DNA of 64,000 nucleotides from Selenomonas sp. WCT3 (GTDB taxonomy: Bacteria > Bacillota > Negativicutes > Selenomonadales > Selenomonadaceae). A program made the translations under genes and the position numbers. Each line of letters begins with the position of its first letter. The first letter of the stretch is position 1. A model generated the notes under the pieces. It was given only the letters and a program-made list of their open reading frames with translations. It did no database searches and was not told where the DNA came from. This document shows, piece after piece, positions 55,213 to 62,163 of this stretch. The stretch spans positions 62,001 through 126,000 of the forward strand of contig FNCM01000003.1 of NCBI GenBank assembly GCA_900100835.1. The letters are read 5' to 3'.

Positions 55213-55249
55213 AAATTCCATTTGACAAAATGGAATTTTACTGTATAAT
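55213..55249 (+). promoter_or_regulatory. Strong promoter with embedded palindrome before the rubrerythrin operon
   Basis: TTGACA (55222-55227), 16-bp spacer and TATAAT (55244-55249) are both perfect consensus boxes. A perfect 11-bp inverted repeat, AAATTCCATTT (55213-55223) with AAATGGAATTT (55228-55238), flanks and covers the -35. It does not match the PerR, Fur, Rex or FNR consensus that I know. Confidence 0.7.
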
Positions 55250-55310
55250 AAGGCGTGTAAGATGAAATGAAGGATTTAGAGACCAGCGTTGTATTTTAGG
55301 AGGAAAACTT

Positions 55311-55853
55311 ATGAGCATTTACGGACTGACGAAGGGGACGGAGCTGGAGAACATGGTAAAGAGCATCATGCAGGCTGAGGCCAATGGCACCATGATGTAT
55401 TATGCGCTGGCTCGTTTGGCCAAAGAGCAGGGCTACGAGGATGTTGCATCTGAGCTCATTGAATCTGCCAATCAAGAAGCGGTTCATGCCGGGTTCTACG
55501 CCGTACTCAACGGTAAGTATCCTCAGGATTTCTGGAATCTTCTGCGTACGGTGCAGAAGGCGGAAATCAATGGCGAGGTACAGGTTAAGGCCATGGCCGA
55601 TAAAGTACGGGCCGCAGGCTTTGCTGAGGCTGCTGATGAGATGGAAATCTTTGCGAAGCAGGAAGGCCATCATGGTGTGGTTATCGGCAAGATCCTGGAG
55701 AAGTATCAGCCAGAGAAGAAGGCTCCGGCAGGGAAAGTCTATATCTGTCCGGTCTGTGGCTTTGAGCACGAAGGGGATATAAACGATGAGCCAGACGATT
55801 ACGTCTGCCCTCTTTGTGGTCAGCCCAGGAGTGTTTTCCAGGAAGCTAATTAA
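55311..55853 (+). CDS. rbr: Rubrerythrin family protein
   Basis: Non-haem iron peroxidase that reduces H2O2 in anaerobes. 180 residues: a ferritin-like four-helix domain (about 12-140) with the carboxylate/His ligands in AEANGTMMYYALA and ANQEAVHAG, then a C-terminal rubredoxin-like domain (about 144-178) with two CPXC motifs (CPVC, CPLC) that binds Fe(SCys)4. AGGAGG lies 8 bp before the ATG. It leads an oxidative-stress run of four genes with a strong promoter (55222-55249). Confidence 0.93.
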   Translation: MSIYGLTKGTELENMVKSIMQAEANGTMMYYALARLAKEQGYEDVASELIESANQEAVHAGFYAVLNGKYPQDFWNLLRTVQKAEINGEVQVKAMADKVRAAGFAEAADEMEIFAKQEGHHGVVIGKILEKYQPEKKAPAGKVYICPVCGFEHEGDINDEPDDYVCPLCGQPRSVFQEAN

Positions 55854-55895
55854 ATCATTTTGTTGTCCTTTTTTTAGAGATAAGGAGCTGATGGC

Positions 55896-56843
55896 ATGGA
55901 GAAAAAACGTATCCACAAGGATATCATCATCATTGGTGCAGGCATGGCGGGGCTCACAGCGGCCCTTTATGCCGGCCGTATGAACCTTGATGTGCTGGTG
56001 CTGGAAAATGGTATCATCGGCGGACAGATTGCCAATGCAACCGGCATTGAGAACTATCCGGGCTTTGCCAAGGTTTCTGGCAAGGAACTTATGGGCACTC
56101 TGCAACAGCAGGCGGAAAGTTTTGGGGCGGTCATTGATGAGTTTGACTCCATTGTGAAGGTGAGCCTTAAAGGGCAGCCTAAACTGGTGGAGACGGAGGA
56201 GCATTTCTATGAGGCCGATGTCATCATCATTGCCTCGGGCATGAACCGTCGCAAGTTGCCTCTGCCGGAGGAGAAAAAATTCGCTGGCAAGGGCGTGCAT
56301 TACTGTGAACTCTGTGACGGGCACATGTATCAGGATAAGGTGATTGCCGTCATGGGCGGTGGCAATGCTGCCGTGGATGCCGCTAATTTCCTCACTAAGT
56401 ATGCCAGTAAGCTCTATCTGATACATCGCTCGGATTTCCGGGCCGATGAAGTCTCCCAAAAGCGATTAAAGGAAAATCCCAAGGCAGAAATCTTCTTGCA
56501 GACGGAAATCAAGAGCCTGCAGGGTGATGGGCGGTTAGAGAGCATAGAGGTGCTGGACAAAATCTCAGGCGAGACCCGCAGCCTGCCGGTAGATGGAATT
56601 TTCGTCAATATCGGTGTGGTGCCCAATACGGCGCTTTTCCAGGAGGAACTGCCGCTGACTGATAGCGGCCGCATTGAAGCCGGAGAAGACTGCCGTACCG
56701 CTATTCCTGGCGTATTTGCCGCCGGGGATGTGCGGGAAAAGGAAATCCGCCAGCTGACCACCGCTGCTGCTGATGGCACAGCGGCAGCTCTGCTGGCTGA
56801 GAAATATTTGGTAAAACTGAAGGAGGGTAATGAAGTATGGTAA
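55896..56843 (+). CDS. Thioredoxin-reductase-like flavoprotein
   Basis: 315 residues, FAD/NAD(P)-binding. GAGMAGLTAALYAGR (FAD, about 13-27), redox-active Cys137 and Cys140 in HYCELCDGHMY, then a second GGGNAAVDAA nucleotide-binding site and the GIFVNIGVVPNT and VFAAGDVREKEIRQL segments. The active-site dipeptide Glu-Leu between the cysteines is unlike the usual Ala-Thr/Val-Tyr, so the partner may be the small CPWC protein encoded next, which overlaps it by 7 bp. AAGGAG lies upstream. Confidence 0.88.
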   Translation: MEKKRIHKDIIIIGAGMAGLTAALYAGRMNLDVLVLENGIIGGQIANATGIENYPGFAKVSGKELMGTLQQQAESFGAVIDEFDSIVKVSLKGQPKLVETEEHFYEADVIIIASGMNRRKLPLPEEKKFAGKGVHYCELCDGHMYQDKVIAVMGGGNAAVDAANFLTKYASKLYLIHRSDFRADEVSQKRLKENPKAEIFLQTEIKSLQGDGRLESIEVLDKISGETRSLPVDGIFVNIGVVPNTALFQEELPLTDSGRIEAGEDCRTAIPGVFAAGDVREKEIRQLTTAAADGTAAALLAEKYLVKLKEGNEVW

Positions 56844-57067
56844 AAGTATACTCAATCAATGATTGTCCTTGGTGCGAAAAGGTCAAGAAGTATCTGAAGA
56901 GCAAGAATGTGGAATTTGAAGAGCACAATATCGAGGAAAACGACGCGGACCGTGATGCTTGCTATGAGCTGACGGGAGACACCATGGTTCCCATTACCAC
57001 GGCCAATGACAAGGATTATGTGCTGAGTTTTGACAAGGCTAAGTTGGACGAATTGTTGGGCCTTTGA
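56837..57067 (+). CDS. Small CXXC glutaredoxin-like protein (NrdH type)
   Basis: 76 residues: VKVYSINDCPWCEKVKKYL places CPWC at residues 10-13, with a cis-Pro in TMVPITT (about residue 51). It is a single thioredoxin-fold domain of the NrdH/glutaredoxin class and a probable electron acceptor of the preceding reductase, passing electrons to the peroxidase encoded next. The start overlaps the reductase stop; GAGGG precedes it. Confidence 0.85.
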   Translation: MVKVYSINDCPWCEKVKKYLKSKNVEFEEHNIEENDADRDACYELTGDTMVPITTANDKDYVLSFDKAKLDELLGL

Positions 57068-57102
57068 TTGATAATAATTAGCGGTAAGAGAGGAGAATGA
57101 TT

Positions 57103-57648
57103 ATGGGGATTTATGATTTTGTGGTAAAGACCAATAAGGGTGTGGAAAAATCCCTGGCTGATTATAAGGGCAAAGTGCTGATAATCGTCAATACGGCCTC
57201 TAAGTGTGGTTTCACGCCCCAGTTCAAAGAATTGCAGGATCTCTATATGAAGTACAAGAGCCAGGGACTGGAAATCCTGGGCTTCCCCTGCAATCAGTTC
57301 GCGGAGCAGGAGCCGGGCAGTAACAGTGAAGTACAGGAGTTTTGCCGCCTTAACTATGGTGTGACCTTCCAGATTTTTGAAAAGGGTGATGTGCGCGGTG
57401 AAACGGCTCAGCCACTCTTTCAATACTTAATCGAGCAGCAGGGCTTCCAGGGTTTTGATGAATCTCATCCTATTGCCGCCAAGCTGATGGAAGCCCTTCA
57501 GCAGAATTTCCCGGAATATCTGGAAGGCGATTCCATCAAATGGAATTTCACCAAGTTCCTGGTAGATAGAGAGGGAAACGTGGTGGCCCGTTTTGAGCCA
57601 ACCTTCGCTCCTGCAGACATGGCTAAAGAAGTTGAAAAATTACTATAA
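57103..57648 (+). CDS. Glutathione-peroxidase-family thiol peroxidase
   Basis: 181 residues from ATG 57103 (AGGAG 7 bp upstream; ATG 57097 is too close to the ribosome site). Peroxidatic Cys35 in [12 protein letters not shown], Gln in the FPCNQF stretch and the KWNFTKF Trp/Asn give the usual tetrad; the resolving cysteine is probably Cys in GFPCNQF (about residue 63) or Cys near residue 84. Bacterial members usually take electrons from thioredoxin-like proteins, matching the genes before it. Selenocysteine is not used. A terminator follows at 57659. Confidence 0.93.
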   Translation: MGIYDFVVKTNKGVEKSLADYKGKVLIIVNTASKCGFTPQFKELQDLYMKYKSQGLEILGFPCNQFAEQEPGSNSEVQEFCRLNYGVTFQIFEKGDVRGETAQPLFQYLIEQQGFQGFDESHPIAAKLMEALQQNFPEYLEGDSIKWNFTKFLVDREGNVVARFEPTFAPADMAKEVEKLL

Positions 57649-57658
57649 TCCTATACAA

Positions 57659-57698
57659 GGCAGCCTTCTTCACGATTTCGGTGAGGAAGGCTGCTTTT
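57659..57698 (+). terminator. Terminator of the redox operon
   Basis: GCAGCCTTCTTCAC (57660-57673) pairs with GTGAGGAAGGCTGC (57681-57694) with one wobble, followed by TTTTG. Confidence 0.85.
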
Positions 57699-57858
57699 GT
57701 TTGTAATAAAATCGATTCCGTAAACACGTCTTTTTGATAACTAAAAAATAAGAGGAATGATAAGTTTTGGTATAGAATGGAAAAGATAACAGAAAAATGC
57801 TATGAGTACTGACTCCCAGACGACATAGTGACAATTGAATAAGTGAGGAGTGAAATGT

Positions 57859-59127
57859 ATGGATTCTGCGGTAATTACCTTATGTGTGCTTTGCGTAGCG
57901 GGGTTCTTCTTTGCTACGGAACTTATTCCTTTGGCTGTTACGGCCATGGGATCGGCTATCTTGCTGGGCCTGTTTGGGGTGTTGACGCCCGCACAGGTTT
58001 ATTCTGGCCTGTCCAATTCAACGGTGGTTTTATTTGCGGGCATGTTTGTCATCGGGGCGGCGATGTTTCAGACGGGATTGGCGCAAAAAATTGGCGTAAC
58101 CGTCGTAAAGAAAGCTGGTACCGATGAAAAGAAACTGATGCTGGCCTTGATGGTCATCACCATTGTCCTGTCCGGTGTTTCGTCAAATACGGCGACGGTG
58201 GCCTGCCTGATGCCGGTGGTGGTGCAGATTTGTATTGCCGCCCACATTCCCGTGTCGTCACAGCTCATGGGAATGGCATTGGCGGCAAATGTCGGTGGTA
58301 CCCTTACCCTTATCGGTACGCCGCCGAATATCCTCATGAGTGCAACCCTCGAAACCTCTGGGTACAGTCCCTTTGGTTTCTTTGAATTTGCCCTTATCGG
58401 TATCCCGCTGTCACTGGCTGGTGTCCTTTACATGATGACCGCTGGGCGGCGTCTGTGCCCGCATAATTATGCCGATAATAACTTGTTCGATCAGGAGTCA
58501 GCGGAACCGGAAAATCCGCGCAAGATGCTCATTTGTGCTATTATTTTGATTTGTGTAGTTGTGGCGATGGTCTTGGAGAAGGATATTGGTGTGCCCATGC
58601 AGACTTCGGCTATTATCGGTGCTTTGGCCTGCGTGCTCACGGGATGCGTGACAGAAAAGCAAGCCTATCAGGGGATTGACTGGGTTACGATTTTTCTGTT
58701 CGCCGGCATGCTGCCGCTGGCCAGTGCTATGGACAAGAGCGGTGCAGGCAAGATGATTGCCGATTTTGTCATTGGCCTTATCGGCTCAGAACCTTCGCCC
58801 ATGGTCATCGTCGTGGCGATGTTCATCCTGTCCTGCGGCCTTACCCAGTTCATGAGCAATACAGCGTCGGCCGCCCTTTTGGCACCGATTGGCATTTCGA
58901 TTGCCCAGTCCATCGGGGCGTCGCCTTATCCCGTGCTTATGACCATCGGCATTGCCGCTTCCTGCGCCTTTACGACACCGGTGGCAACGCCGCCGAATAC
59001 GTTGGTGCTGGGGCCTGGTAAATTCCGGTTTATCGATTATGTCAAGGTCGGTATTCCGATGGTTATCGTGGCCCTGCTGGTATGCGTGGTGGTCATTCCG
59101 ATATTCTGGCCCTTCTTCCCAGGATGA
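57859..59127 (+). CDS. SLC13/DASS-family anion transporter
   Basis: Inner-membrane carrier probably for dicarboxylates, sulphate or a similar anion. 422 residues from ATG 57859 (GAGGAG 8 bp upstream; the GTG at 57850 adds three residues). About eleven hydrophobic segments and two inverted-repeat halves: GVSSNTATVACLMPVV with the Ser-Asn-Thr motif and the counterpart SNTASAALLAPIG near residue 332 are the substrate-site signatures. Together with the GTPPNILMSATL segment this favours DASS over the ArsB family. The next gene is 39 bp downstream, so they may be one transcript. Confidence 0.85.
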   Translation: MDSAVITLCVLCVAGFFFATELIPLAVTAMGSAILLGLFGVLTPAQVYSGLSNSTVVLFAGMFVIGAAMFQTGLAQKIGVTVVKKAGTDEKKLMLALMVITIVLSGVSSNTATVACLMPVVVQICIAAHIPVSSQLMGMALAANVGGTLTLIGTPPNILMSATLETSGYSPFGFFEFALIGIPLSLAGVLYMMTAGRRLCPHNYADNNLFDQESAEPENPRKMLICAIILICVVVAMVLEKDIGVPMQTSAIIGALACVLTGCVTEKQAYQGIDWVTIFLFAGMLPLASAMDKSGAGKMIADFVIGLIGSEPSPMVIVVAMFILSCGLTQFMSNTASAALLAPIGISIAQSIGASPYPVLMTIGIAASCAFTTPVATPPNTLVLGPGKFRFIDYVKVGIPMVIVALLVCVVVIPIFWPFFPG

Positions 59128-59166
59128 GGATAGCAAAATATTAGCCTGAATCGAGGAGGAATACCT

Positions 59167-60498
59167 ATGGAACGCGAAAAAATCATTCGGGGGATTGAAG
59201 CCTTTGACCCCGAACTGTTTGACTTTATACAGATGGAATTGAAGACCCAGCGCTATACGTTGTCGCTTTTACCCAACGAGAATTATGCCTCGCCCTTTTG
59301 CTCTTATCTGAAGGGGAGCCTCTTAAGCAATACCTATATGGACTATCACGATGTATTGACCTGCAGCCGCCTGGAGACGCTGGCCATTGAGCGGGCCAAA
59401 AAGCTTTTCGGCAGTGAGGCCGCCATCGTGCGCATCAGCAACCTGGTGGCAGCATCCCAGATTGTCTTTCACAGCTTTGTGAAAACTGGGGATACCATTA
59501 TGTCCTTTAACCTGCGCAAGCAGGAGTATTGCTATACCGATGACATGAAATATGATTTCGTGAAGTACAGCATCGAGCCGGAGACTCAGCATCTCGATTA
59601 CCGCCATATCGAAGCGCTGGCGCAGGAATGCCGGCCGAAGATGATAATCTTCTCGCCCATAAACTATCCAAAAGATGTCAATTACCGGAAGCTGGCCCAG
59701 ATTGCCCATGGGGTGGGAGCCGTGCTCTGGGTGGATATGAGTGCGGTGGTGGGCATGGTGGCGGCAAAACTCATGCATTCGCCGGTACCCCATGCAGATG
59801 TGGTTACCTTTTATACGCACGACACGCTGCGGGGGCCGCAAAGCGCGGTTATCTTGACCAACAGCGAAAATGTCGACCGGCTAAATGAAATCGCCATCAA
59901 TACCGGGCATGTATACCTGCAGGAAAATATTTTGGCGGCCCTGTGCATTGCTTTCCGGGAGGCTGAAACCAAAGAATTTGGCAATTACTGTCAGCAGTGT
60001 CTAGACAATGCCAACGCCTTGATGAATTCCCTCAAGGAGAATGGGCTCAATATCGTTTATCATGGCACCAACAGCCAATATGTAGCCCCCGAAGTTCATT
60101 GTAAGGATCGCGGCGCTTTTTTAGCCCAGGTTAAGCAAGCGGGCTTTATCGTCAAATGTGACAACATCATGACCTTTGATGATAACAAGACGATTCCCGC
60201 CCTGCGGCTTTCTAGTCTGATTCCGACGACCCGTGGCATCAAGGAAGAGGAAATGGTGGAAGTGGGACGGTTGCTGACCAAGGCTATTGTTCCGGATATC
60301 GACTCCAAACAGATTGCCAAAATCCGTCAGTCCTTGGCGGAAATCGTCTTTACAAAACCCCTTTTCTCAGAGGAATGGTTACCGCGGAAGAATATTGTCA
60401 ATCCGCTCTACAGTTCCCAGAATATCAACTATTCCCGAGAACTATATGCCGCTAACAAGAAGAGCTTTCTGCGGCATCTCTTTGGTTTTGATGATTAA
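59167..60498 (+). CDS. Serine hydroxymethyltransferase homologue lacking the PLP lysine
   Basis: 443 residues, aligning along the length to GlyA: LLPNENYASP, a DMSAVVGMVAA segment, and ADVVTFYTHDTLRGPQ. In active enzymes the last reads THKTLRGP; here Asp219 replaces the Schiff-base Lys. Other PLP contacts also differ from E. coli GlyA: the PHSGSQAN turn is ISNLVAAS, the stacking His is gone, and DMAHV has become DMSAV. The substrate Arg region (ALRLSSL...TTRG) is kept. Length and frame are intact, so this is not a pseudogene but a possible pseudoenzyme or an enzyme with new chemistry. GAGGA precedes the ATG. Confidence 0.8.
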   Translation: MEREKIIRGIEAFDPELFDFIQMELKTQRYTLSLLPNENYASPFCSYLKGSLLSNTYMDYHDVLTCSRLETLAIERAKKLFGSEAAIVRISNLVAASQIVFHSFVKTGDTIMSFNLRKQEYCYTDDMKYDFVKYSIEPETQHLDYRHIEALAQECRPKMIIFSPINYPKDVNYRKLAQIAHGVGAVLWVDMSAVVGMVAAKLMHSPVPHADVVTFYTHDTLRGPQSAVILTNSENVDRLNEIAINTGHVYLQENILAALCIAFREAETKEFGNYCQQCLDNANALMNSLKENGLNIVYHGTNSQYVAPEVHCKDRGAFLAQVKQAGFIVKCDNIMTFDDNKTIPALRLSSLIPTTRGIKEEEMVEVGRLLTKAIVPDIDSKQIAKIRQSLAEIVFTKPLFSEEWLPRKNIVNPLYSSQNINYSRELYAANKKSFLRHLFGFDD

Positions 60499-60503
60499 TA
60501 TCA

Positions 60504-60532
60504 TTGACAGTGTTTTAGGGAAGTAATATAAT
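60504..60532 (+). promoter_or_regulatory. Consensus promoter of the cobalamin-riboswitch transcript
   Basis: TTGACA (60504-60509), 17-bp spacer and TATAAT (60527-60532); both boxes are perfect consensus. Confidence 0.85.
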
Positions 60533-60571
60533 GTCTATTGTGATATAAATCACAGTAATAATTTCATATTC

Positions 60572-60726
60572 AGGGAACAGGTGCCATATGATGGCCGAAG
60601 AGAAAAGCCGGTAAAAGCCGGCGCGGTCCCGCCGCTGTGAGGGGAGCAAACTTGCAAATAGGTCACTGGATGAAAATCTGGGAAGGCGCAGGTTGGCGAT
60701 GAACCGAGCCAGAAGAACTGCCTGTC
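60572..60726 (+). promoter_or_regulatory. Cobalamin (B12) riboswitch aptamer
   Basis: ACAGG (60577-60581) pairs with CCTGT (60721-60725) as the closing stem. Between them are the conserved GCCGGTAAAAGCCGGCGC-type and CCGCTGTGAGG elements, GGTCACTGG, AAAATCTGGGAAGG and the GAGCCAGAAGAACTGCC B12-box end, in the order of the AdoCbl-class aptamer. It should sense a cobalamin and reduce cbiK expression when it is plentiful. Confidence 0.9.
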
Positions 60727-60741
60727 CGAAAAGTCACCGTT

Positions 60742-60772
60742 TTGACTGGTCGGTTGACATTTGACCGGTCAA
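60742..60772 (+). repeat. Hairpin between riboswitch aptamer and terminator
   Basis: TTGACTGGTC (60742-60751) pairs with GACCGGTCAA (60763-60772), one wobble. Position suggests a part of the switching region; the sequence TTGACCGGTCAA also recurs elsewhere in the window. Confidence 0.5.
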
Positions 60773-60820
60773 GTTACCTGCGAGCGATGGGGAGGGACTT
60801 CTGAGTATCTGATTTGGGAA

Positions 60821-60858
60821 AAAAGAGGTCTTTTGGCGTGTGCCAAAGACCTCTTTTC
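60821..60858 (+). terminator. Attenuator terminator of the cobalamin riboswitch
   Basis: AAAAGAGGTCTTTTGGC (60821-60837) pairs with GCCAAAGACCTCTTTT (60842-60857), one bulge. The hairpin lies between aptamer and cbiK and ends in a T-rich run, so it fits transcription attenuation. Confidence 0.8.
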
Positions 60859-60889
60859 TAATATATCCAAACAATAGGGGGATTTCATT

Positions 60890-61888
60890 ATGAAAAATTG
60901 GAAAAAAGCATTAGCAGTATCGCTGGCTTGCACGGCCGCTTGGGGAATGGCTGCTCCACAGACTGAGGCTGCCTATCAGCTGAATCCGGAGGTCAAGAAA
61001 CCGACGATGGCGCTGAAGACTGCATCGGAAATCGGTGTGCTCAAAAATGAAAATCCAGAACTCAAAAATCTTGCGGATAAAGATGCGATTGTTGTCATGA
61101 CCTTTGGTACGACGTTTAAAGATACGCGAGCTAAGACCATCGATGCTACGGTGGATGCCATCAAAGCCGCTCATCCGAACACGAAAGTGGTAACGGCTTA
61201 CACCTCCCATATCATCATCAACCGTGTCCAGAAAAACGAGGGCATCAAGTTCCCAACGCCGGAAGAGGCTCTGGACCAGCTCAAGGCTGATGGTTACAGC
61301 CGTGTAGCGCTGGTTTCTCTCGATGTTATTCCGGGGATGGAATACAATTACGACATGGGCGTATACCAGAACTACAAGAAGGACTTTAAGAAGATGACGC
61401 TGGCTACGCCGCTGATGTACTGGCAGGGCCAGGAAGAGCAGGCCGATGATGTAACGGAGACCCTCAAGGCTATGTCTTCCCAGTTCCCGAAACAGGGCAA
61501 AAAAGATGCCATCCTGATTATGGCTCATGGTACGCCGAACATCTCCAATGCTTATTATTCCGTTATGCAGGCAAAGCTCGATGAGATGGGCTACAAAAAT
61601 GTCTATGTTTACACGGTAGAGGGCTGGCCGTCTCTGGAAACGGTTATGCCGAAGCTCAAGAAAAATGGCATCAAACACGTTACGCTGATGCCGATGATGA
61701 TGGTTGCTGGCGACCATGCCAACAACGATATGGCTGGCGCCGAAGAAGATTCCCATAAATCCATTCTGGAAAAAGCTGGCTACAAAGTCGATGCATATAT
61801 CCATGGCCTCGGGGAAAACAAAAACATCCGTGACCTTTATGTCGCTCGGGCAAACGAAGCTTGGGATGTACTCGAAGCCAATAAATAA
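60890..61888 (+). CDS. cbiK: Exported sirohydrochlorin cobaltochelatase (CbiK type)
   Basis: 332 residues with a Sec signal peptide (hydrophobic core about 8-22, cleavage after TEA/A near 29). The CbiK fold follows: VMTFGTTFKDTRAKTIDATV near residue 70, then the metal-site histidines in LIMAHGTPNISN (about residue 206) and MVAGDHANNDMAG (about 270). Anaerobic cobaltochelatases are normally cytoplasmic; periplasmic forms (CbiK-P) are known in Desulfovibrio. It is downstream of a B12 riboswitch and an attenuator, so its synthesis should fall as cobalamin rises. GGGG lies 8 bp before the ATG. Confidence 0.92.
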   Translation: MKNWKKALAVSLACTAAWGMAAPQTEAAYQLNPEVKKPTMALKTASEIGVLKNENPELKNLADKDAIVVMTFGTTFKDTRAKTIDATVDAIKAAHPNTKVVTAYTSHIIINRVQKNEGIKFPTPEEALDQLKADGYSRVALVSLDVIPGMEYNYDMGVYQNYKKDFKKMTLATPLMYWQGQEEQADDVTETLKAMSSQFPKQGKKDAILIMAHGTPNISNAYYSVMQAKLDEMGYKNVYVYTVEGWPSLETVMPKLKKNGIKHVTLMPMMMVAGDHANNDMAGAEEDSHKSILEKAGYKVDAYIHGLGENKNIRDLYVARANEAWDVLEANK

Positions 61889-61907
61889 TTATTTGGCCGA
61901 ATATATG

Positions 61908-61935
61908 ACGCGTGCGGTTCTCGCACGCGTTTTTC
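61908..61935 (+). terminator. Terminator after cbiK
   Basis: ACGCGTGCG (61908-61916) and CGCACGCGT (61922-61930) form a perfect 9-bp stem with a 5-nt loop, followed by TTTTCTT. Confidence 0.9.
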
Positions 61936-61982
61936 TTATGTGGAGGGTATCGGAGAAAATCCGCGATTTGCGGACATTTTTC

Positions 61983-62011
61983 TTGACGATGGGGCATTAA
62001 GTCCTTATAAT
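61983..62011 (+). promoter_or_regulatory. Promoter of the xpt operon
   Basis: TTGACG (61983-61988), 17-bp spacer and TATAAT (62006-62011) precede a structured leader of about 145 nt. Confidence 0.85.
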
Positions 62012-62033
62012 GAATATATAATTTTAATAGCAA

Positions 62034-62110
62034 CGAGCAGCATGGCTGACGGATTCGTGGAATTGACCACAGGCCGTGCTGTTCGGGAAAAAGCCGACCG
62101 TCTGGGCACC
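62034..62110 (+). promoter_or_regulatory. ZTP-like (pfl-motif) riboswitch upstream of xpt
   Basis: P1 pairs 62034-62042 with 62077-62085 (9 bp, one G-U); P2 is GTGG/CCAC (62057-62060 with 62067-62070). The joining strand TGGCTGACGG (62043-62052) resembles the ZTP element TGACTGGCGG as I recall it. The 3' domain GCCGACCGTCTGGGC (62093-62107) resembles its CCGCCTGGGC. GACGG (62048-62052) can pair with CCGTC (62098-62102) in the place of the ZTP pseudoknot (GGCGG with CCGCC). Details of the second joining strand differ, so class membership is likely rather than certain. Confidence 0.7.
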
Positions 62111-62140
62111 TTTTTATGGGCTCAGGCTGTCGGCTTTTTT
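62090..62140 (+). terminator. Attenuator terminator overlapping the ZTP-like aptamer
   Basis: The 5' arm (62090-62110) includes the 3' domain of the aptamer and pairs with 62118-62140 over about 18 bp; TTTTTT follows. Aptamer and terminator therefore exclude each other. Confidence 0.75.
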
Positions 62141-62163
62141 GGTAGGCTGAAGGAGCGATTATT

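Noticed and set aside
59167..60498. Pseudogene of glyA
   Set aside because: Full length, in frame, good ribosome site, no stop codons and normal codon use; residue losses are confined to cofactor-binding places.
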